Numbered from the stretch's first letter, positions 52,771 through 61,085 are shown. The stretch is DNA of 64,000 nucleotides from Clostridiales bacterium (GCA_021199255.1 JAJQIK010000045.1:169572-233571), one strand, 5' to 3'. Notes: generated by a model not told the origin, from the sequence alone. Made by a program: numbers and translations.

Positions 52771-53050
52771 GTTGGTTCTGCTCCCCCTTCTCCTCTTTCT
52801 TTTGATCCTCTTCAACGCGGATCGCCTGAATCTTCTTGAGCGTGGCGAAGAAGAGGACGCTTGTCACCCCGGCGCCCACGGCGGCCTCCGTAATCGCTAA
52901 GTCCGGCGATTCCAGACATACCCAGAGAATGGACATGATCAGGCTGTAGGACATATAAATCAGAATAGAATTTAAAAGGTTCTTGGACAGACTGACCGAG
53001 ATTGCGCAGACAATCAGGAATAATAATAAAATATACTGGAAAACGGTCAT
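52763..53050 (-). CDS. DUF4040/MbhD-like subunit
   Basis: A 95-residue protein with three short helices (YILLLFLIVCAISVSLSKNL, ILIYMSYSLIMSILWVC and AVGAGVTSVLFFATLKKI) around SPDLAITEAAVGAG, the hallmark of DUF4040, the domain normally found at the MrpA C-terminus or as MbhD. It overlaps the mrpG stop by four bases (ATGA), so the genes are coupled. Confidence 0.88.
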   Translation of the reverse strand: MTVFQYILLLFLIVCAISVSLSKNLLNSILIYMSYSLIMSILWVCLESPDLAITEAAVGAGVTSVLFFATLKKIQAIRVEEDQKKEEKGEQNQHE

Positions 53051-53457
53051 GACAGCTCGCCTCCTATCGTCTGGTCTGCTTGAACGGCAGAAGCGTCAGC
53101 CTCGGCGAGCTCTGCCTCCAAATCCTTCAGATCGCTATAAATCGTACAATGTGCCTCCAAATTATCATTCGTGGCAACCTCCAGCCTGGATACCACATGG
53201 GAGGATACCGGAGAAGTAAACCACAGAAAACAAACGATCAGCATAAGCTTCAGGGTAGTGAAGTTCAGCCCTGAAAAGAACATCAGTCCCACCAGACAGG
53301 CGCTGATGCCTAACGTATCGCCCATGGCGGCGGCGTGCATTCTGTTTAAGACATATGAAAAATGAAACACACCGAATATCTCCGTAAAAAAGATTACCAG
53401 CCCGCATATCAGAAACGCGCTTCCGATTATGAGCCTGATCCAGTCAAAGATTTCCAT
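53047..53457 (-). CDS. mrpG: MrpG/MnhG-like subunit
   Basis: A 136-residue protein with three helices. MEIFDWIRLIIGSAFLICGL starts the first and RMHAAAMGDTLGISACLVGL is the MnhG signature; FTSPVSSHVVSRLEVATND follows. The C-terminal ~30 residues are acidic and cytoplasmic. ATG 53457 follows AGGAGG and overlaps the mrpF end by 14 bases. Confidence 0.88.
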   Translation of the reverse strand: MEIFDWIRLIIGSAFLICGLVIFFTEIFGVFHFSYVLNRMHAAAMGDTLGISACLVGLMFFSGLNFTTLKLMLIVCFLWFTSPVSSHVVSRLEVATNDNLEAHCTIYSDLKDLEAELAEADASAVQADQTIGGELS

Positions 53458-53788
53458 CAGACATACCTCCTTCTTCCGTATCCTCTGCTTCCTTGCGTTT
53501 TTCTTCATAGATACCGATATATACCTTAGACAAAACCACCACTGCCAAAAAGCTGATCATGGCATAGATCAGGCAGACGTCGACCAGATATCCTTCGTTC
53601 AGCATCAGCGCCAGAACCGAAATCATAACCATAACCATTGTGCCCATCATATTGACCGACATCAGGCGGTCGGCAACCCGCGGCCCCCTTACGGCGCGGA
53701 ACAGGCAGGCAACCAGCATCAGTGCCAGTATAATCAGTACGATAATATAGATATAGTGAAGTATTGTAGGAATCATTTGCTCACTCAC
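53444..53788 (-). CDS. mrpF: MrpF/MnhF-like subunit
   Basis: A 114-residue protein with three helices. It contains FRAVRGPRVADRLMSVNMMG, the MnhF signature, and YLVDVCLIYAMISFLAVVVL near the end. It overlaps mrpE by eight bases and mrpG by 14. Confidence 0.9.
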   Translation of the reverse strand: MSEQMIPTILHYIYIIVLIILALMLVACLFRAVRGPRVADRLMSVNMMGTMVMVMISVLALMLNEGYLVDVCLIYAMISFLAVVVLSKVYIGIYEEKRKEAEDTEEGGMSDGNL

Positions 53789-54248
53789 CTACCCTTTCTA
53801 TTCGTTCCAATAGCTGTACAAATATGGAGGAATCGATTCCTCTGGCCAGCTCCTTATCCAGACAGTGTACCGTGTACTCGTCGTCTTCCAGGGATACGGT
53901 AATGGTTCCAGGCGTCAGGGTGATGGAATTGGCCAGAAGCACCCTGGCGAACCGGGTATGCAGGTTGGTTTTGAAATGAATTACCGCCGGTTCCAGATCA
54001 TATTTGGCGGAATAAACCATTTTAAACACCGCGCCGTTGGCTTTCAGGATTTCCAGGATTAAAACGATAAGGTAATGGATTACCAGGAAGGATTTTTTCA
54101 ATAAAAGGATATCCATCTGCGGCCTGTAACCCATGAATTTGCATATAAACCAGTAAATCAGCCCCGCGATGACCACACCGAACGCAGCAATTTCCAAAGT
54201 AAACTGCCCATTAAAGATAATCCATATCAGAAAAAAAATGATATACAT
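53781..54248 (-). CDS. mrpE: MrpE/MnhE-like subunit, first gene of the operon
   Basis: A 155-residue protein with two N-terminal helices (MYIIFFLIWIIFNGQFTLEI, AAFGVVIAGLIYWFIC) and a third at HYLIVLILEILKAN. The soluble end has HTRFARVLLANSITLTPGTI followed by TVSLEDDEYTVHCLD, the MnhE signature. GGAGGG precedes ATG 54248. The order E-F-G-DUF4040-E/B-C-D resembles membrane-bound hydrogenase Mbh modules and some clostridial Mrp operons more than the Bacillus mrpABCDEFG order. Confidence 0.9.
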   Translation of the reverse strand: MYIIFFLIWIIFNGQFTLEIAAFGVVIAGLIYWFICKFMGYRPQMDILLLKKSFLVIHYLIVLILEILKANGAVFKMVYSAKYDLEPAVIHFKTNLHTRFARVLLANSITLTPGTITVSLEDDEYTVHCLDKELARGIDSSIFVQLLERIERVGE

Positions 54249-54318
54249 GTCCTGTTTCCCTCCGATTAGTTTCTTCCTATTTATTATGTGATTTAATCAT
54301 ATCTTTATAATCTTAGCT

Positions 54319-54347
54319 ATTATGGACCTTGAAGAAAAATGTGTCAA
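54319..54347 (-). promoter_or_regulatory. Strong sigma-A promoter of the antiporter operon
   Basis: Minus-strand TTGACA (54342-54347), 17-base spacer, CATAAT (54319-54324), about 70 bases upstream of mrpE. Confidence 0.8.
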
Positions 54348-54356
54348 GAGTATTTT

Positions 54357-54521
54357 TTATTTTTTCGGGGGTCTTTCGGGGTCTGAACGGCGTCTCTGCG
54401 GACGCCAGAGAAAATGCAATAAACGCGCCCTATGGCGGCAGGGCTCTCTGGCAGTCAAGAAGGGGACTTGCTTACGAAGCCGGATATTATTAAAAAACTG
54501 ATTTGCGTTTTTATGCTCCAT
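54357..54521 (-). CDS. Doubtful small basic ORF (54 aa)
   Basis: MEHKNANQFFNNIRLRKQ and then an Arg/Pro-rich end. GGAGG lies eight bases upstream of the ATG at 54521, so it may be translated. The frame runs into hairpin region D and into the operon promoter, and I recognise no family. Confidence 0.25.
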   Translation of the reverse strand: MEHKNANQFFNNIRLRKQVPFLTAREPCRHRARLLHFLWRPQRRRSDPERPPKK

Positions 54522-54719
54522 ATAGGCATACCTCCATTCAGGCATTAAAAAAGACCGCTCATCTTTTTACAGTTATTCGGGATTTTCAATCCCGTCCTTT
54601 TGGACGCCGGACAGGGGCTGTTGGCAGGAGAGAGGGGAAGCATCGCAGATCGCACAGAATATCCGCAAGGATATAAAAGTTTGCCCTTACAAGTAAGGGA
54701 TTATAGTTTGTTCTGCGAT
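54389..54719. other. Intergenic hairpin chain D (possible structured RNA)
   Basis: Between the antiporter promoter and the silent hsdS cassette are these dyads: GGCGTC/GACGCC (54389-54406), CGGGATT-TTC-AATCCCG (54578-54594) and CGTCC-TTTT-GGACG (54593-54606). Then a 78-base unit is closed by ATCGCAG/CTGCGAT (54642-54648 with 54713-54719). Inside it are ATATCC-GCAA-GGATAT (54659-54674, a GNRA loop) and CCCTTAC-AA-GTAAGGG (54684-54699). The last unit has the shape of a three-way junction. No gene explains it. Confidence 0.5.
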
Positions 54720-54742
54720 AATGTTGTTATAGTTGGCTACCA

Positions 54743-54839
54743 ATAATTTGCCTTATGAGAAAGTCGGCAATCGGGAACCAGTTTGCATAGAGGACGAGGT
54801 GCCTTTTGAGATACCGGATAGCTGGGAGTGGGTGCGGCT
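54743..54839 (+). repeat. Inverted repeat IR1, left copy (silent hsdS side)
   Basis: 97 bases that match 58309-58405 in inverted orientation with three mismatches by eye. It codes for NLPYEKVGNREPVCI and the PFEIPDSWEWVRL segment before the first target-recognition domain. Homology stops abruptly on both sides. Confidence 0.9.
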
Positions 54840-55373
54840 TGGCCAGATTGTATTTAATCATGGTCAGAAAAACCGGAAACAGATTTTTGTTACATTGACA
54901 TTGGTTCAATAGATAATAAGAATCAACGACTTAATGCAGATGAAACAATTCTACCAGCCGCTAATGCACCATCACGAGCAAGGAAAATTGTTGAGTATAA
55001 TGACATAATCTACTCGACGGTTCGACCGTATTTACACAATATGTGTATTATTGATCGTGAATTTAGCTTAATGCCTATAGCAAGCACGGGATTTGCGGTT
55101 ATTGCCTGTCATGCTGAATTTTTAAACGAGTTTCTTTTTTACTATATGATGGCTCCAGATTTTGATTCTTATGCCAATGATACTGACAATGCGAAGGGAG
55201 TAGCATATCCAGCAATAAACGATGAGCGTCTTTATAGAGCATTGATACCACTTCCCCCCGTTGCAGAACAATATCGGATAGTGGAAAAAATTAGGGCGCT
55301 TATCCCCTATATTAAGAAATATGACCAGGTTGAAGCTTGCCTAACAAAAATGAACGAGTTGTTCCCCGGCAAA

Positions 55374-55615
55374 CTCAAGAAATCCATCTTGCAGCTTGCC
55401 GTTCAGGGGAAACTTGTCCCGCAAGACCCGAACGATGAACCTGCCTCCGTTCTGTTAGAGCGTATCCGTGCAGAGAAGGAGCAGCTTATCAAGGCAGGCA
55501 AGATCAGGAGGGACAAGCATGAATCCGTCATCTACAGACGGGATAATTCTTATTATGAGATGATCAACGGTGTTGAGCGGTGCATAGATGATGAGATACC
55601 GTTTGAGATACCGGA
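55374..55615 (+). repeat. Inverted repeat IR2, left copy
   Basis: 242 bases that I read as identical, in inverted orientation, to 57541-57782. It codes for the central conserved region between the two target-recognition domains. Confidence 0.92.
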
Positions 55616-56166
55616 TTCATGGTGTTGGACACGTTTATCCAACATTGTATCTACCCTGGGTGATGGAATACATGGGACTCCTGATTATGATGTAAATGGA
55701 GTTGTTTATTTTATAAACGGCAACAATCTCTCTGATGGCAGTATCATAATAAAGGATGATACAAAAAAAGTTTCAAAATACGAAGCAGAAAAGCACAGAC
55801 GTGTCCTCACCAGTAATAGTATTTTAATCAGCATTAACGGAACAATCGGGAATATTGCATTTTATAAAAACGAAGATATTATTCTTGGCAAAAGTGCATG
55901 TTTCCTTAATGTAATACCAGACATGTCAAAATATTATTTAAAGGTATTATTCGAGAGTGATTATTTCTTAAAATACGCTCTTAAAATTGCAACAGGAACT
56001 ACGATTAAGAATGTGCCACTTGCAGGTATGAGAAATTTTTTAGTACCGATTCCACCACTGTCAGAACAGCCCCGAATTGTAACAAAAATTGAAGAACTGC
56101 TTTCAATGATAAAAGGTCTGTAATAACTTTTTAAGATACAATCATAGCGGAAGGAGGTCTTTCGCT

Positions 56167-56976
56167 ATGATAAATAAAAAAGAATTTGAAAGACACTTGA
56201 GAGCAACGAACCTCTCAGAAAACACGATCTCTTCCTATATGTTCGCTGTAAAACAGTTCGATGAACAGTACGGGGAGGTCACCAAGAAGAACCTGCGGGA
56301 GTACAAGGTCTGGCTAATTGAAAGCTACAAGCCGAAGACGGTCAATCTGCGGTTGCGAGCGATCAACTGCTACCTTGAGAGTGTGCGCAAAGAGACATGG
56401 AAGTTACCGTTTGTTCGTGTACAGCAGAAAGTGTTTCTTGAGAATGTAATTAGCGAAGCTGATTATGCTTATTTCAAGAAATGTTTGAAGCGGGACAATG
56501 AATTATTTTGGTACTTCGTTATCCGATTTCTGGCCGCCACCGGAGCCAGAGTAAGCGAACTGATTCAGATCAAGGTCGAACACATCAAATTAGGGTACCT
56601 GGACTTGTACTCCAAGGGAGGAAAGCTGCGGAGGATTTACATCCCCAAAGCCCTCCAAGAAGAAGCCCTTTCCTGGCTGGAAGACAAACACCAAGAGAGC
56701 GGCTTCATTTTTTTGAACAAGTATGGCAACCGTATCACGACAAGAGGTATTTCCGGCCAATTAAAAAAGCTGGCTGTTCGCTATGACATTGACCCGGCAG
56801 TGATCTATCCCCATTCGTTCAGGCATCGTTTCGCAAAGAGCTTCCTTGAGCGTTGCAACGACATTGCATTCCTCGCTGATCTTATGGGCCACGAAAGCAT
56901 TGAAACCACCAGAATTTATCTGAGGAAAACCGCCACGGAGCAGCGGGAAATCGTTGATAAAATCATAGACTGGTAA
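56167..56976 (+). CDS. Tyrosine recombinase (probable hsdS invertase)
   Basis: A 269-residue XerC/D-like integrase. The N-terminal SAM-like core-binding domain (about residues 1-85, with NTISSYMFAVKQFDEQYG) precedes the catalytic domain. Catalytic residues visible are Arg in GARVSELIQIK, His-x-x-Arg in HSFRHRFAKSF, His in GHESIETTRIY and the tyrosine in the same motif. GGAAGGAGG precedes ATG 56167, only 43 bases after the silent hsdS cassette. It lies inside the segment bounded by IR1 and IR2, as in phase-variable Type I loci such as pneumococcal SpnIII, and is the likely enzyme for the inversions. Confidence 0.93.
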   Translation: MINKKEFERHLRATNLSENTISSYMFAVKQFDEQYGEVTKKNLREYKVWLIESYKPKTVNLRLRAINCYLESVRKETWKLPFVRVQQKVFLENVISEADYAYFKKCLKRDNELFWYFVIRFLAATGARVSELIQIKVEHIKLGYLDLYSKGGKLRRIYIPKALQEEALSWLEDKHQESGFIFLNKYGNRITTRGISGQLKKLAVRYDIDPAVIYPHSFRHRFAKSFLERCNDIAFLADLMGHESIETTRIYLRKTATEQREIVDKIIDW

Positions 56977-57026
56977 ATCAAAGGCGTATGCAGTCGTGAT
57001 GATTGCATACGCCTTGTGTTCACACA

Positions 57027-58592
57027 TTACATTTTATTGCAAAATAGAACCAACTGGTCAACCTTTTTCACAATTCTGACTTGCTCCGCATATGGAGGAA
57101 GGACAATCAACGTATTTGCAATGTCCCTCATTACCCAGTTTTTATTACCAACGCCTCGTGTATTCTCTGCTGCTTGCTTTTGAACAAGGGGAGAGTTTAT
57201 CTCATACATCAGAAACCTATTGAAAATTTCGCTTTGATTAAATTTCAACAGAGCAACACTTACAAATAGAGAAAATTCTTGCGTTGTTTCAACAATGGCT
57301 GGTATACCCGTTGTTCCGACTTTAGTAAGCAATAAATCTCCAAATTCCGGATTACATCTTGCATATAAGAGTCTATGTTCATCGCTTGTGATGTATTTGC
57401 AGTTATCAAAACATAGCTTACCAGAACTTACATCCTTAACAGAGATAAACGGTACTCCAGCATTGACGTATTTAGGTGTAGAATGCGTACCGTCGCTCAA
57501 CTTCGTCAATAAACAACCAAGCCTACACCAACTCCAGTTCTCCGGTATCTCAAACGGTATCTCATCATCTATGCACCGCTCAACACCGTTGATCATCTCA
57601 TAATAAGAATTATCCCGTCTGTAGATGACGGATTCATGCTTGTCCCTCCTGATCTTGCCTGCCTTGATAAGCTGCTCCTTCTCTGCACGGATACGCTCTA
57701 ACAGAACGGAGGCAGGTTCATCGTTCGGGTCTTGCGGGACAAGTTTCCCCTGAACGGCAAGCTGCAAGATGGATTTCTTGAGCTGTTTAGAGAAGCCAGT
57801 GTTCAAGCTGTCCAAAGTTTTAGATGCTTGTGTATATTTATCTGTGAGTGGTTTGATGGTTTTTATTTTTTCAACAATTCGTATTTGCTCATCAAAGGGC
57901 GGGAGGGGGAACAACAAAGCATGAATAGCATTAGCGGAAAGTCCTTGGATACCGATACCCTTTCCACCAATCCAGCCAGCGTGCTTGTACAGATAAAACA
58001 AATAATAAAAGTATTCCGTACAAAGAGGCACATATGCACGCAAACGGTGTATATGGTTTTGAATGCAGATATTGAAATCAAAATTCCATATTGCCGCTCG
58101 GCCTATGTCTCCTCCTTCACAAACGAGAAGGTCGCCTTTGGTTGCGGTGCATTTTTCTATTTCTGGTTCGGTGAAATACATTTCTCTCACTGTATCCAGC
58201 TCAAAACGATTCCAATATAGATTTGAGGTTGTTATATATTTTAATAGCTGGCCAGAACGATTGGATGAGTTAAGTGCTTTCCCTGTATTATGCCAGAACA
58301 AATCACCTAGCCGCACCCACTCCCAGCTATCCGGTATCTCAAAAGGCACCTCGTCCGCTATACAAACGGGTTCCCGATTGCCGACTTTCTCATAAGGCAA
58401 ATTATCAGCACCACGGAAGATAACAGAGGGATTCTTTTCCTTTTTAATCTTACCTGTCTTGACCATTGCCGCCTTTTCTGCCAGGATGCGTTCCAGCAAT
58501 ACAGAAGCCGGTTCATCATTTGGGTCTTGCGGCACGAGCTTTCCCTGGACAGCCATCTGCAAGATTGAATTTTTCAACTGTTGTGCTGTCAC
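57027..58592 (-). CDS. hsdS: Type I restriction-modification specificity subunit (expressed copy)
   Basis: A 521-residue HsdS that sets the DNA sequence recognised by the M2S methylase and R2M2S2 nuclease. A short N-terminal conserved helix region (LKNSILQMAVQGKLVPQDPN) is followed by target-recognition domain 1 (PDSWEWVRLGDLFWHNTGKA to PPFDEQIRIVEKIK, about residues 90-245). The central conserved region (LKKSILQLAVQGKLVPQDPN) repeats the N-terminal one. Target-recognition domain 2 is about residues 345-515 (WSWCRLGCLLTKLSDGTHST to PPYAEQVRIVKKVDQL). It starts four bases inside the yhcG-like gene end (ATGA) and so is translationally coupled. IR1 lies at the border of recognition domain 1 and IR2 in the central region. 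Confidence 0.95.
   Translation of the reverse strand: MTAQQLKNSILQMAVQGKLVPQDPNDEPASVLLERILAEKAAMVKTGKIKKEKNPSVIFRGADNLPYEKVGNREPVCIADEVPFEIPDSWEWVRLGDLFWHNTGKALNSSNRSGQLLKYITTSNLYWNRFELDTVREMYFTEPEIEKCTATKGDLLVCEGGDIGRAAIWNFDFNICIQNHIHRLRAYVPLCTEYFYYLFYLYKHAGWIGGKGIGIQGLSANAIHALLFPLPPFDEQIRIVEKIKTIKPLTDKYTQASKTLDSLNTGFSKQLKKSILQLAVQGKLVPQDPNDEPASVLLERIRAEKEQLIKAGKIRRDKHESVIYRRDNSYYEMINGVERCIDDEIPFEIPENWSWCRLGCLLTKLSDGTHSTPKYVNAGVPFISVKDVSSGKLCFDNCKYITSDEHRLLYARCNPEFGDLLLTKVGTTGIPAIVETTQEFSLFVSVALLKFNQSEIFNRFLMYEINSPLVQKQAAENTRGVGNKNWVMRDIANTLIVLPPYAEQVRIVKKVDQLVLFCNKM
57541..57782 (-). repeat. Inverted repeat IR2, right copy
   Basis: Partner of 55374-55615, the same length of 242 bases, within the central conserved region of expressed hsdS. 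Recombination here swaps only target-recognition domain 2. Confidence 0.92.
58309..58405 (-). repeat. Inverted repeat IR1, right copy
   Basis: Partner of 54743-54839, within expressed hsdS before target-recognition domain 1. Recombination here inverts about 3.7 kb and swaps both recognition domains. Confidence 0.9.
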
Positions 58593-59605
58593 AGGATGTC
58601 GCTCCTTTCCTCGTATCGGCGGCGCTCATTTTCGAGATAGTGTTCCAACTCCTCCGCAGTGGGAAGTGTGAGCTGATACTTCGATGCAAATAGCTGCTTG
58701 CCGTCGTTCAACACAGAATACTTGGCTATCGCCTCGTTTTTCTCAGAACAGAGGACAATGCCAATGGTCGGGTTATCATCTTCACCCTTTTGAAACTTAT
58801 CAAAAATGCGAATATAGCTGTCCATCTGGCCAATATCCTGATGGGTCAATTTCCCTGTTTTCAGGTCGATTAGAACAAAGCATTTCAGAATATAATTATA
58901 GAAAACGAGGTCGATATAAAAATGCTCCCCGCCTAGGTTAATGTGCTTTTGTCTTGCCACAAAAGAAAAGCCTCGTCCAAGCTCCAGTAGGAAATTTTGC
59001 AGTTCACCAATCAATGCCTGCTCCAAATCGCTCTCATAAAAATCATCAGACTGTTTCAGGCCAAGAAATTCCAGCACATAGGGGTCGTGAATGACATCTT
59101 CCGGCTTTTTCCCCGGCTCCAACCTTGAAATTTCTGCGCTTACGTCCTCCTTGTCCCGGCTTGAAAGCAGTCGCTGATAGTAAAAGCTGTTGATCTGTCG
59201 TTCAAGCTGCCGTGTGCTCCAATTTGATTTTGCACATTCTTCTACATAAAAGTTCCGGGCACTTTCGTCCTCTACCTTCATAATCATTCGGTAATGCGTC
59301 CAACTCAATTCATCACGCAGTGCGTGACAATTTGGGAAGGTCAGATAGAATTGACGCATATATCTCAAATTTGTCGGTGTGAACCCTTTTCCAAAATCAC
59401 GGGTAAGCTGTGCGGACAACTCAGAAATTAAATTCTTTCCGTATTCCGCTCGGTCATCGGCGCCCTGTTGTTCCACGATACTCTTTCCGATGCTCCAATA
59501 AGCACGAACCATGGCAGAGTTTGCGGTGGAATAAACCTGATTTCTGGCAGATTCAAGGATTTCTTTTATGTGATTATAGAACCCGGTATCCATCAATTCA
59601 TTCAT
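58589..59605 (-). CDS. YhcG/DUF1016 family PD-(D/E)XK nuclease-like protein
   Basis: A 338-residue protein. The N-terminal helical domain (TANSAMVRAYWSIGKSIVEQ, LSAQLTRDFGKGFTPTNLRY) and LSWTHYRMIMKVED are the DUF1016 signature. The C-terminal domain has a PD-(D/E)XK-like core: GGEHFYIDLVFYN then CFVLIDLKTGKL, giving D and D-x-K. ATG 59605 overlaps the hsdM end by eight bases, and the stop overlaps hsdS. Such proteins are often found within Type I loci and other defence islands; the molecular role is not established to my knowledge. Confidence 0.88.
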   Translation of the reverse strand: MNELMDTGFYNHIKEILESARNQVYSTANSAMVRAYWSIGKSIVEQQGADDRAEYGKNLISELSAQLTRDFGKGFTPTNLRYMRQFYLTFPNCHALRDELSWTHYRMIMKVEDESARNFYVEECAKSNWSTRQLERQINSFYYQRLLSSRDKEDVSAEISRLEPGKKPEDVIHDPYVLEFLGLKQSDDFYESDLEQALIGELQNFLLELGRGFSFVARQKHINLGGEHFYIDLVFYNYILKCFVLIDLKTGKLTHQDIGQMDSYIRIFDKFQKGEDDNPTIGIVLCSEKNEAIAKYSVLNDGKQLFASKYQLTLPTAEELEHYLENERRRYEERSDIL

Positions 59606-61085
59606 TGGTTTCCTCCATATCAATGCCGAGGATTTCTGTAATTTGAGCCAGAATCCTGTCAATATCGGCATTCAGGCTGGCTCGCTTCTCCTGGTATTGC
59701 TGAATCAATTCTTTGGGCGGCAGAATTTCTTCCTCCTCATGCGGATACCCGCAGAGGTCAATATTGAAGGTTCTCTCAGCCAGTTCCTCTACAGTATACT
59801 TCTTTGATTTATCAAATCCATCAACAGTAATTTCCCGGCGGTCATTCCACCATTTCATAGCCGGGGCAAAGTGTTCCAGCTTCATGGGCTTGGTCTTGGA
59901 GAAATTCTTATATCCGTCCGGCATATCCAGACGATAGAACCACGTCTCCTTTGTCGGGCCGGTATGCTCAAAGAACAAAATATTCGTCGTGATAGACGTG
60001 TAAGGGGCAAAAACACTGTGGGGCATACGAATGATGGTATGAACATTAAACTCAGCGAACAGCTTCTTCTTGATAGCGACCTTTGCATTGTCTGTACCGA
60101 ACAGGAATCCATCCGGCAAAATAACAGCGGCACGGCCACCGACCTTTAGCCGATACATGATGACCGACATAAACAAATCTGCGGTTTCGCTGCTTGCCAG
60201 GTCTGACGGGAAATGATTCTTTACCTCCGTCTTTTCGCTCCCGCCGTAGGGCGGATTCATCAGGATCACGTCAAACTGGTCTTCCTCCGTATAGTCCAGG
60301 ACATCCTTCAACAAGGAATTGTCATGGTAAACACGGGGAACGTCAATGCCGTGCAGTAACATATTAGTGATGCAGAGCATATAAGGAAACTGCTTCTTTT
60401 CAACGCCATAAATGGAATGATCGAAGGACGCTCTGTCATCAGTATCCTTCACTTTTGTTTCCAACTCTTTCAGCCAGCTCGTTAAGAAGCCGCCTGTCCC
60501 ACACGCAAAGTCTGCAACCTGCTCTCCTATCTGAGGTTGTATCATTTTAGCCATAAAATCGGTAACAGCACGGGGTGTATAAAACTCACCGGAGGAACCT
60601 GCGCTTTGCAACTCTCTCAGGATAGATTCGTATATCTCGCCGAACGCATGGCTTTCCACATAGTCACTGAGATCAAGCTCGTCGATCACATTCAAGATCT
60701 GTCGGAGAAGCACACCGTCCTTCATATAGTTATTGGAGTCCTCAAAGGTTGTCTTGACGATGGCTTTCTTGATGGGGGTGTCCGACGTGACCTCCAGTTT
60801 TTTCAGCGTTGGGAACAGGGTGTTATTCACAAAGTCCAGCAGCTTGTCGCCGGTCATTGCCTTACCGGAACGGTCATCATGCCCCCAATTCTGCCAGCGA
60901 CATTCTTCCGGGATAATGGACGTATAATCATCATCGTCAAATTCCCAATCTTCTTCTTTGGAATCATAAACTTTCAGAAACAGCATCCATGCGATTTGCT
61001 CGATTCGCTGGGCATCGCCGTTGATACCAGCGTCATTGCGCATGATGTCACGAAGCCGTTTGACAAAGTTTGATAAGCTGCTCAT
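59598..61085 (-). CDS. hsdM: Type I restriction-modification methyltransferase subunit
   Basis: A 495-residue N6-adenine methyltransferase. An N-terminal helical domain (SNFVKRLRDIMRNDAGINGD) precedes the catalytic domain with the SAM-binding motif I DFACGTGGFLTSWL near residue 185 and the catalytic motif IV NPPYGGSEKTE near residue 275. GGRAAVILPDGFLFG follows. The C-terminus (HEEEEILPPKELIQQYQEKR) contacts HsdS. It starts three bases after the hsdR stop and overlaps the next gene. Confidence 0.95.
   Translation of the reverse strand: MSSLSNFVKRLRDIMRNDAGINGDAQRIEQIAWMLFLKVYDSKEEDWEFDDDDYTSIIPEECRWQNWGHDDRSGKAMTGDKLLDFVNNTLFPTLKKLEVTSDTPIKKAIVKTTFEDSNNYMKDGVLLRQILNVIDELDLSDYVESHAFGEIYESILRELQSAGSSGEFYTPRAVTDFMAKMIQPQIGEQVADFACGTGGFLTSWLKELETKVKDTDDRASFDHSIYGVEKKQFPYMLCITNMLLHGIDVPRVYHDNSLLKDVLDYTEEDQFDVILMNPPYGGSEKTEVKNHFPSDLASSETADLFMSVIMYRLKVGGRAAVILPDGFLFGTDNAKVAIKKKLFAEFNVHTIIRMPHSVFAPYTSITTNILFFEHTGPTKETWFYRLDMPDGYKNFSKTKPMKLEHFAPAMKWWNDRREITVDGFDKSKKYTVEELAERTFNIDLCGYPHEEEEILPPKELIQQYQEKRASLNADIDRILAQITEILGIDMEETNE

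Larger units (their letters stand above)
54743..56123 (+). pseudogene. hsdS: Silent hsdS cassette (alternative specificity domains)
   Basis: A promoterless, N-terminally incomplete specificity gene facing the expressed hsdS. It starts at the segment NLPYEK. A first target-recognition domain follows (FCYIDIGSIDNKNQRLNADE to LIPLPPVAEQYRIVEKI), then the central conserved region (LKKSILQLAVQGKLVPQDPN). A second target-recognition domain (LGDGIHGTPDYDVNGVVYFI to PPLSEQPRIVTKIEELL) ends it at 56123. A one-base deletion in an A5 tract at 54868-54872 breaks the frame just before PETDFCYIDIG; six As would restore it. The recognition domains differ from those of the expressed gene, so inversion would change the methylated sequence. 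It can be expressed only after recombination into the hsdS locus. Confidence 0.88.

Noticed and set aside
54642-54719. Retron-like non-coding RNA
   Set aside because: The closing stem resembles retron a1/a2 repeats, but no reverse transcriptase gene is in the window.
55041-56123. Stand-alone 360-residue HsdS starting at 55041
   Set aside because: The frame starts in the middle of a recognition domain; homology extends upstream across a one-base frameshift to IR1.
54743-58405. Simple hsdS gene duplication or a transposon with inverted ends
   Set aside because: The repeats lie at domain borders inside coding sequence and flank a tyrosine recombinase; there is no transposase and the ends have no target-site duplication.
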